The translations under genes and the position numbers were made by a program. The notes beneath the pieces are model-generated. The model searched no databases. It saw only the letters and a list, made by a program, of their open reading frames with translations, and was not told the origin of the DNA. From Thermoplasmata archaeon (GTDB lineage: Archaea > Thermoplasmatota > Thermoplasmata > Lutacidiplasmatales > UBA184), in assembly GCA_021798415.1 (NCBI GenBank), contig JAJZGO010000099.1, positions 1-5,725 on the forward strand: a stretch of DNA of 5,725 nt, read 5' to 3'. Shown piece by piece: positions 1-4,248 of this stretch; position 1 is the stretch's first letter, and each line of letters starts with the position of its first letter.

Positions 1-632
1 TGCGCGGCGGCTCGGTCTACCTCCGGTACGGCGAGGAGGCGCGGCCCACGGTGACGCGGGAGGACGGCGGCCTCGTCGTCCGGGTGAAGGACCGGCTGAT
101 GCGAAGCGAGGAGGTCGAAATGCGACTCGACCTCGTCGTCCTCGTGACGGGGATGGTTCCCCGCGAGAACGACGCCCTCGTGCGCGTGCTCAAGCTTCCG
201 ATCGGCCAGGACGGGTTCTTCCATGAGGTCCACGTCAAGCTGCGGCCGGTCGAGACCGTCGTCGACGGGGTCTACATCGTCGGCGCCGCGCAGGGCCCGA
301 AGAACGTCGCGGAGAGCGTCTCGAGCGCGCTCGCCGCCGTCTCGAAGACCGGCGGCCTCCTGCTGAAGGGGTACGTCGACCTCGACCCGCTCGTCGCGAA
401 GGTCGACCCGACGCTCTGCGTCTGGTGCGACGAATGCACGAAGGCGTGCCCGTACGGGGCGATCGGAGCGGTCGACTACGGCGACCAGCGGATCGCCGAG
501 GTCAACGGCGTCCTCTGCAAGGGCGAGGGCGCGTGCGTCCCGGTCTGCCCGAAGCAGGCGATCTCGGTCCAGGGATACTCGAACGAGCAGATCCACGCCA
601 TGATCGACGCGCTCGCCTCGGAGGCGGCATGA
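1..632 (+). CDS. hdrA: HdrA-like heterodisulfide reductase subunit A, 3' part (5' end outside window)
   Basis: The frame is open from base 3 to a TGA at 630-632, giving 209 visible residues, about the last third of a usual HdrA. Residues 1-120 match the end of the FAD-binding oxidoreductase domain: a DLVVLVTGM strand, then KLRPVET and VDGVYIVGAAQGPKN, hallmark HdrA segments. Residues 139-190 form a two-cluster ferredoxin domain. Its first motif is complete (C-x2-C-x2-C-x3-CP, codons at 417, 426, 435 and 447). The second reads C-K-G-E-G-A-C-x3-CP (516-551), with Glu (525-527) where the second Cys is expected. The tail YSNEQIHAMIDAL is typical of HdrA. In known systems HdrA is the cytoplasmic flavoprotein that bifurcates or relays electrons between ferredoxin-like donors and HdrBC; that role here is inferred. 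The stop overlaps the next start (ATGA, 629-632), so it heads or continues an operon with the three genes downstream. Confidence 0.92.
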   Translation, partial: RGGSVYLRYGEEARPTVTREDGGLVVRVKDRLMRSEEVEMRLDLVVLVTGMVPRENDALVRVLKLPIGQDGFFHEVHVKLRPVETVVDGVYIVGAAQGPKNVAESVSSALAAVSKTGGLLLKGYVDLDPLVAKVDPTLCVWCDECTKACPYGAIGAVDYGDQRIAEVNGVLCKGEGACVPVCPKQAISVQGYSNEQIHAMIDALASEAA

Positions 633-880
633 CGGGCAAGGCGTACCTGCGGAACCTCGGGGAGGTCCTGCGGGACGAGCTCTACGAGCGCGACCGGGTG
701 GCGGCGGCGCTCCGGGGCGGGCCGAAGACGGTCCCCGAGCTCGCGGCGGCGCTCCACGCCCCGGCACCCGAAGTGACGAAGTGGGTGATGGCGATGCGGC
801 GTTACGGCCGGGTCCGCGACCTCCCCAAGGCCCGGTCGGAGGACTACTACCGCTACCAACTGGCCGAGGAGACCCCATGA
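629..880 (+). CDS. Small winged-helix-like protein inside the hdr operon
   Basis: An 83-residue protein starts at an ATG overlapping the hdrA stop and ends in a TGA overlapping the hdrC start (ATGA at both 629-632 and 877-880), so it is very probably translated and coupled to both neighbours. I do not recognise a named family. The pattern suits a winged helix-turn-helix: an N-terminal helix with LRDELYERDRVAAAL (about 14-28), a second helix VPELAAAL (35-42), a likely recognition helix around EVTKWVMAMRRYG (48-60), and a two-strand wing ending in DYYRYQLAEE (72-81). It is basic in the recognition region and has no cysteine, so it is not an Fe-S carrier. It could be a local transcription regulator of the operon or a structural/assembly partner that uses a wHTH fold for protein contacts. 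Its position between two subunits of one complex makes a partner role as likely as a DNA-binding one; function is unknown. Confidence 0.78.
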   Translation: MTGKAYLRNLGEVLRDELYERDRVAAALRGGPKTVPELAAALHAPAPEVTKWVMAMRRYGRVRDLPKARSEDYYRYQLAEETP

Positions 881-1185
881 AGGTCGACACCGAGTTCCTG
901 AGCGCGCTCAAGCTGGGCGGCGAGTTCGACGCCCGAATGTGCATCAACTGCGGCACGTGCACGGCGCTCTGCCCGCTCGGCGTCGAGCTGATGCCCCGCC
1001 GCCTGTTCCGCTACGCCCTCCTCGGCAATCGGGACGCGGTCCTCGGCGAGGCCGAGACGATCTTCAGCTGCCTCCTCTGCCGGCTCTGCGAGGCGAACTG
1101 CCCCGCGGGGATCCACATCGCCGAGAACGTGCGCACCCTGCGAACGGTCGTCAATCGGGACGTCTACGGCCTCGCGGAGGCCTGA
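877..1185 (+). CDS. hdrC: HdrC-like heterodisulfide reductase subunit C (short form)
   Basis: A 102-residue protein with two complete [4Fe-4S] motifs: C22-x2-C25-x2-C28-x3-C32-P (CINCGTCTALCP) and C65-x2-C68-x2-C71-x3-C75-P (CLLCRLCEANCP). The spacing of 32 residues between motifs, with the helix LMPRRLFRYALLG in between and AENVRTLR after, is the HdrC/GlpC-type ferredoxin arrangement. Methanogen HdrC is usually nearer 180-190 residues; this one lacks the longer C-terminal part and is close to the minimal two-cluster domain. It should be cytoplasmic and pass electrons from HdrA to the noncubane cluster of HdrB. The ATG at 877 is chosen because it overlaps the preceding stop and gives the normal short N-terminus; the frame is open further upstream but without homologous-looking sequence. 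hdrB begins 13 bases after the stop. Confidence 0.92.
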   Translation: MKVDTEFLSALKLGGEFDARMCINCGTCTALCPLGVELMPRRLFRYALLGNRDAVLGEAETIFSCLLCRLCEANCPAGIHIAENVRTLRTVVNRDVYGLAEA

Positions 1186-1193
1186 GGGGGGAG
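1186..1193 (+). promoter_or_regulatory. Ribosome binding site of hdrB
   Basis: A purine run of six G followed by AG lies in the 13-base hdrC-hdrB gap, five bases before the ATG at 1199. It is the only purine-rich site in the gap and supports that ATG as the start. Confidence 0.5.
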
Positions 1194-1198
1194 CGACG

Positions 1199-2173
1199 AT
1201 GCCGGTCCCGATCGCGAGCACCCTCGGGATGCTCGGCGACAACCTTCGTAAGCGCAAGAGCGCCCTGCCCCTACGGCGACGCGCGGTCACGGGGTGGACG
1301 CACGGCCTCGACATCCCGAGGGGCGGGGAGACCGTCCTCTACACCGGCCAGATGTGGCAGATGGTCCCGGCGATCGACGCGATGAGCCGGCAGCTCGCGA
1401 AGTACGAGGGCCGCTCGAGCGCCCGGCTCTTCTCCGTCGCCCGGTCGATGAACAAGGTCCTCAACCTCACGCCGTTCCTCGCCCGCACGTCCGCGCGGGA
1501 GCGGGCCGCGTTCGACGAGCGGCTGCGGAACATCGCGAAGCTCCTGAAGGCCGCGCAGGTCCCGTTCGGCTACCTCTACGAGGACGACCTCTACGCCGGC
1601 GGGCTCGCCCACGACGAGGGCCTCGACGAGGCGTTCCGGGTCCAGGCGCAGCGCGTCGCCGACGCCCTGCGCCGCCACGGCGTTCGCCGCGTGATCACCG
1701 TAGACCCCCACACGACCAACATGCTGCGGAGCGTCTACCCCACCGTGGTCCCGGGGTTCGACGTCCAGGTGAAGAGCTACCTCGAGGTCCTCGCGGAGCG
1801 GCGCTTGAGCGCGACCACGAAGCTCGGGGAGACGGTGACGTTCCACGACTCGTGCGTCTACGCCCGCTACGAGGGCGTCCTCGAGGAGCCGAGGTCCCTC
1901 ATGAAGGAAGGGGGGATCACGGTCCTCGAGCCCGAGATGTCCGGGAAGCTCACGTTCTGCTGCGGCGGTCCGCTCGAGAGCCTCTTCCCGGGGAAATCGG
2001 CCGAGATCGCGAGCCGCCGGGTCGGCCAGTTGAGCGCGGTCAGCAAGCGCGTGGTGACCGCGTGCCCGCTCTGCATGGCGAACCTGAAGCGCGTCGCGCC
2101 CGCGGGCGTGACGATAGAAGACGTCTCGGACTACCTCGTCAAGGCGTACTGCCCGACGCCGGTTCCGGCCTAG
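1199..2173 (+). CDS. hdrB: HdrB-like protein with a single intact CCG domain
   Basis: A 324-residue protein. The C-terminal half has one full CCG (cysteine-rich, DUF224) signature: C219 in HDSC, C254-C255 in FCCGGP, C289 and C292 in ACPLC, i.e. C-x34-CC-x33-C-x2-C, the ligand set of the noncubane [4Fe-4S] cluster in HdrB. The N-terminal half keeps the fold but no cysteines: the start strand TVLYTGQMW (45-53), YLYEDDLYAG (125-134) where CCG would be expected, and VITVDPHTTNML (165-176) where CPxC would be. The only other Cys is C318. Classical HdrB has two CCG domains and splits the CoM-S-S-CoB disulfide between two noncubane clusters, so this protein cannot use that exact mechanism. GlpC/HdrD-type Fe-S oxidoreductases are its relatives. 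It is the likely catalytic or terminal subunit of the HdrABC-type complex encoded here. Its 3' end overlaps the convergent glycosyltransferase by 35 bases. Confidence 0.9.
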   Translation: MPVPIASTLGMLGDNLRKRKSALPLRRRAVTGWTHGLDIPRGGETVLYTGQMWQMVPAIDAMSRQLAKYEGRSSARLFSVARSMNKVLNLTPFLARTSARERAAFDERLRNIAKLLKAAQVPFGYLYEDDLYAGGLAHDEGLDEAFRVQAQRVADALRRHGVRRVITVDPHTTNMLRSVYPTVVPGFDVQVKSYLEVLAERRLSATTKLGETVTFHDSCVYARYEGVLEEPRSLMKEGGITVLEPEMSGKLTFCCGGPLESLFPGKSAEIASRRVGQLSAVSKRVVTACPLCMANLKRVAPAGVTIEDVSDYLVKAYCPTPVPA

Positions 2174-3083
2174 CGGCCCCCCGACGTTCCGGCCGGATCG
2201 ATTCCCTGAGGCCCACAGCCCACTGGCGAAGGTGGAACGGGGAGAGGCGAACGAGGGCGTCCCACAGCTGCACCGTCACGTCGCCGGCGGTCGGTCGGCG
2301 GCCGGCGACCTGGGCGAGGCGAAGTCGCATCGAGCGGTCGAAGCCTCGGGCGAACCGCCCCGCGTCGCGCGCTCCGTGCGAGCCCGCGAGCATGTAGTGG
2401 GCGGCCTCGGCGTACCGGACGACCTCGTCCGGGTGCGCGGACATGTTGCCGGGGTGCCGACGGTACTGGACGAGGGGCTCGGGCGCGTACCAGGCCGTCC
2501 GGGTCCGGGGAAGCTGCGAGAGCCAGTAGAGGGCATGGTCGGGGGACGCCCGTATCGGGCGCAAAAGCTCCGTCTGTCCGGCATACGCGCTCCGACGGAT
2601 CGACATCGAGGAGACGTGCGACGAGATCTGCGCCCGGGAGAGGGCGCTCAGCGACGGCGCCACCGCACCGTCCGGGAACGGCCTCGGGGGAAAGAGCGGA
2701 GGCGGGATCGGGCGGTCGGCCCCATCGATGTAGCTCACCGCGTGCCGGAAGAAGACGACCGACGGATGCTCGGAGAAGACGCGTCGCGCGCGCGCGACCT
2801 TGCCGGGCTCGAACCGGTCGTCGTCGTCGAGGAAGCAGACGACGTCGCCGGTCGCATGGTCGATCCCGAAGGCGAGCGACTCGCCGACGTTCGGCAGCGA
2901 GAGGTTGAACCGTCGGACGGTCGTGGACCCGACCGTTCCGGTCGAGGGAGGACGGTACGGGGGATTGTCCTCGACGACCACCACCTCCTCGGGGGGGTCG
3001 GTCTGATCGAGGACGGTGCGGATCGCCGCCTCGAGGTACCGGGTGCGCCGGTAGGCGGTGACGACCACGGTGACGGAGGTCAC
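2139..3083 (-). CDS. Family 2 glycosyltransferase (GT-A fold)
   Basis: From the GTG at 3083 the protein is 314 residues. It begins directly with the GT-A nucleotide-binding strand (VTVVVTAYRR) and has EEVVVVEDN (32-40), NVGESLAFGIDHATGD (65-80) and the metal/UDP-sugar site FLDDDD (84-89). SSMSIRRSAY (158-167) and SPDHALYW (180-187, D182 a candidate base) follow the usual GT2 order, and YRRHPGNMS (207-215) is a common GT2 element. The C-terminal 90 residues look helical; I see no transmembrane segment, so it should be cytosolic or peripheral. It would transfer an activated sugar onto a surface-glycan precursor; the sugar is unknown. The start is uncertain: the frame is open to 3293 and another GTG lies at 3095, but a GGAGG (3096-3100) abuts that codon and sits 12 bases before 3083. 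The far-upstream residues are Arg-rich and not GT-like. Confidence 0.88.
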   Translation of the reverse strand: MTSVTVVVTAYRRTRYLEAAIRTVLDQTDPPEEVVVVEDNPPYRPPSTGTVGSTTVRRFNLSLPNVGESLAFGIDHATGDVVCFLDDDDRFEPGKVARARRVFSEHPSVVFFRHAVSYIDGADRPIPPPLFPPRPFPDGAVAPSLSALSRAQISSHVSSMSIRRSAYAGQTELLRPIRASPDHALYWLSQLPRTRTAWYAPEPLVQYRRHPGNMSAHPDEVVRYAEAAHYMLAGSHGARDAGRFARGFDRSMRLRLAQVAGRRPTAGDVTVQLWDALVRLSPFHLRQWAVGLRESIRPERRGAARPEPASGSTP

Positions 3084-3195
3084 GGCCGACGGCACCCTCC
3101 GCCCGTACTTAGGGCCGGCAACACGGCCTGCCGTCCCTGCGCTTCGCGTACGAACGCAGATACCCTCCCTCGCGTTTGGGTCCTTGGGTTGGGGG
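3084..3195. promoter_or_regulatory. Divergent intergenic promoter region
   Basis: These 112 bases separate the start of the minus-strand glycosyltransferase from the start of the plus-strand SnoaL-like gene and must hold the promoters of both. For the plus gene the least GC-rich candidate is AGATACC (3158-3164), about 35 bases before its ATG. For the minus gene it is TAAGTA (3106-3111 on the minus strand), about 25 bases before GTG 3083. Neither is a good TATA box. A small inverted repeat, TTCG-N4-CGAA (3143-3154), lies near the middle and could be an operator, but such short repeats are common by chance. Confidence 0.35.
3096..3100 (-). promoter_or_regulatory. Possible ribosome binding site of the glycosyltransferase gene
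   Basis: On the minus strand this reads GGAGG, followed by 12 bases and the GTG at 3083. The spacing is long, but the alternative GTG at 3095 touches it directly and so could not use it. This favours 3083 as the start. Confidence 0.35.
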
Positions 3196-3630
3196 ATGAA
3201 GAAGGAAGAGCTCGTCGACCTCATGCAGACGCTGGACGACGCGTGGAACGCGCAGGATTGGGCGGTCTTCCGCCGGCGGCACTCGGAGGACACGGCGGTC
3301 TACTGGCCCGGGCAGCCCGATCCTACCCGCGGACGTCACGACCACGAGGCGGAGGCGAAGGAGTTCTTCAAGACCTTCCCCGACAACCACCTCATCAACC
3401 GTCCGTACAAGATCCTCTTCGCCGACGGGAATCACACCTGCTCGGTCGCCGACTTCTACGGGACGATGAAGGGACCGATGACCATCGGGGGGAAGGTGAT
3501 CCCTCCCACGCAGAAGAGCTTCCACGTCGAGTTCTGCACGGTCGCGAGCTGGAACGAGCGGGGCGAGATCACCGAGGAACGGCTCTTCTACGACCTGGTC
3601 GGCCTGATGAAACAGATCGGTCTCGGCTAG
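3196..3630 (+). CDS. SnoaL/NTF2-fold protein (ester-cyclase-like)
   Basis: A 144-residue protein. The order of elements fits the SnoaL-like branch of the NTF2 superfamily: an N-terminal helix LMQTLDDAWNAQDW (9-22), then the HSEDTAVYWP strand (29-38), the GRHDHEAEAKEFFKTFPD helix (46-63) that resembles the family's 'G-R-x-F-F-x-x-F-P-D' region, the central strands with FYGTMKGPM (87-95), and the closing FYDLVGLMKQIGL (131-143), whose D133 sits where the catalytic Asp of polyketide cyclases and ester cyclases is found. No signal peptide or membrane segment is visible, so it should be cytoplasmic. Members include cyclases, isomerases and proteins that only bind small hydrophobic ligands, so the substrate cannot be named. 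It is transcribed away from the glycosyltransferase and is not in an obvious operon. The ATG at 3196 is preferred because upstream in-frame residues are not family-like. Confidence 0.87.
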   Translation: MKKEELVDLMQTLDDAWNAQDWAVFRRRHSEDTAVYWPGQPDPTRGRHDHEAEAKEFFKTFPDNHLINRPYKILFADGNHTCSVADFYGTMKGPMTIGGKVIPPTQKSFHVEFCTVASWNERGEITEERLFYDLVGLMKQIGLG

Positions 3631-3677
3631 ATCCGAAGTGACCCCGGCTCGAGGGGGACCGCCGTTCCCGCCCCGGT

Positions 3678-3696
3678 CACGGCCCGCACGGCCGTG
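3678..3696. repeat. 7-bp perfect hairpin downstream of the SnoaL-like gene
   Basis: CACGGCC (3678-3684) pairs exactly with GGCCGTG (3690-3696) around the loop CGCAC. It begins 48 bases after the SnoaL-like stop codon. The position would suit a 3' processing or termination structure, but no T run follows on the plus strand. One stem of this size is expected by chance in sequence this GC-rich. Confidence 0.4.
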
Positions 3697-3764
3697 GTGG
3701 CCCGCCCGAGGTCCGTGTCGGAGCGGGGGGGACGTTGGGCGGGAGGGAGTCCGGCCCAGAGAGT

Positions 3765-3791
3765 CTTCCGCGCTGACGGCCCAGGCGGAAG
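3765..3791. repeat. 10-bp hairpin with one bulged base
   Basis: CTTCCGC (3765-3771) pairs with GCGGAAG (3785-3791); after a bulged G (3772) the stem continues with CTG (3773-3775) on CAG (3782-3784), closing a six-base loop. It is one of the more stable simple hairpins of the interval and contains A/T pairs, so it is not just a G/C homopolymer effect. Confidence 0.45.
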
Positions 3792-3898
3792 CGGCTGTAC
3801 GATATCCGGCGGGGGCGGACGACGCGGGGCGACGCTCCCGCGGCGCCCTACTAGGGGCCCCGGTCGACCGGTCGGGCCGCTCCTCCTCGAGGTGGATG

Positions 3899-3956
3899 GC
3901 CGCTCCCGGTCGGCGAGTCACGCCGGGTCGACGTCGGTTCGACCCCCGGGAGCGGC
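3899..3956. repeat. 58-base three-way-junction element
   Basis: GCCGCTCCCGG (3899-3909) pairs perfectly over 11 bp with CCGGGAGCGGC (3946-3956). Between the arms, two further hairpins use nearly all remaining bases: CGGCG/CGCCG (3911-3915 with 3921-3925, loop AGTCA) and GGGTCGA/TCGACCC (3925-3931 with 3939-3945, loop of seven). G3925 can join either inner stem. Only one or two bases are left unpaired at the junction. The left-arm start GGCCGCTCC also occurs 23 bases upstream (3875-3883), offering an alternative partner. The shape is that of a structured RNA or of a folded DNA end; the strand is undecided because the stems are perfect. Confidence 0.55.
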
Positions 3957-3958
3957 TT

Positions 3959-3987
3959 GCTCGGCCGGGTCCGAACGCGGACCGAGC
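3959..3987. repeat. Bulged 10-bp hairpin next to the three-way junction
   Basis: GCTCGG (3959-3964) pairs with CCGAGC (3982-3987), and TCCG (3970-3973) with CGGA (3978-3981) around the loop AACG. The five bases 3965-3969 bulge on one side. It starts two bases after the three-way-junction element, so the two could stack as one folded unit. Confidence 0.4.
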
Positions 3988-4130
3988 CTGCTGGGCTGTC
4001 GGCAAGATCGACCGGCGCGGCAACCGGGCGCCCAATCCCTCGCCCCTCAGATCGACGGGCCGGTCGCGACGCGAGCGTGGGAAGGGCGGTCGTTCTGCCC
4101 TGGTGGCCCTTCGCAAACAAGATCGGTTCC

Positions 4131-4184
4131 GTCGACCGGGGCCTGAATCCCCTCGTCGGCCCCGTTCGACGAACGGGTCCGATC
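4131..4184. repeat. Two overlapping, mutually exclusive hairpins
   Basis: Hairpin A pairs GTCGA-C-CGGGGCC (4131-4143) with GGCCCCG-T-TCGAC (4158-4170): 12 pairs, one mismatch, a 14-base loop. Hairpin B pairs TCGG-C-CCCGTTC (4156-4167) with GAACGGG-T-CCGA (4171-4182): 11 pairs, one mismatch, the triloop GAC. Both use 4158-4167, so only one can form at a time. In effect one motif is present three times in alternating orientation. On the minus strand the structure starts 65 bases after the flippase stop codon. Confidence 0.5.
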
Positions 4185-4248
4185 CGGCACGTCGGCGAAC
4201 TAACGTAGCGCCCTCGCCGGCGCGCAGGCCCAACGGGGCGGCCCCGCT

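Larger units (their letters stand above)
3631..4248. other. 618-base convergent gene-free interval rich in inverted repeats; possible structured RNA locus
   Basis: The interval lies between the 3' ends of two convergent genes, so no protein-gene promoter is needed here, and it is long for such a compact region. All six frames give only Arg/Pro/Gly-rich translations without domains, so I see no gene. Inverted repeats with exact stems of at least 6-7 bp are dense: 3678-3696, 3765-3791, 3899-3956, 3959-3987, 4009-4066 (outer 8-bp arms), 4081-4112 (7-bp arms) and 4131-4184. A 12-base palindrome lies at 3860-3871. The only AT-richer spots are GTACGATATC (3797-3806), a weak TATA candidate for a plus-strand transcript, and 4113-4124 and 4195-4206. 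It could be a structured non-coding RNA, a remnant of a small mobile or repeat element, or merely very GC-rich spacer. Confidence 0.4.

Noticed and set aside
2232..3641. Plus-strand open frame of 469 codons
   Set aside because: It is antisense to the glycosyltransferase and then out of frame with the SnoaL-like gene; the composition is Arg/Gly-rich with no domain.
3678..3696. Intrinsic terminator of the SnoaL-like gene
   Set aside because: The hairpin is not followed by a T run, so neither a bacterial-type nor an archaeal poly-U terminator is supported.
3899..3957. tRNA gene suggested by GGTTCGACCCC (3936-3946) and a 7-bp acceptor-like stem in the right register
   Set aside because: The T stem does not pair (C:C and G:G mismatches), the whole element is only 58 bases, and there is no room for an anticodon arm.
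3638..4248. Long open frames on both strands in the gap (for example 3638-4600 + and 3694-4146 +)
   Set aside because: They give Arg/Pro/Gly-rich sequence without domains, arise from scarcity of stop codons at high GC, and one runs antisense into the flippase.
3631..4248. SRP (7S) RNA or RNase P RNA as the identity of the structured gap
   Set aside because: I could not find the conserved sequence blocks of either RNA on either strand; a covariance-model search would settle it.
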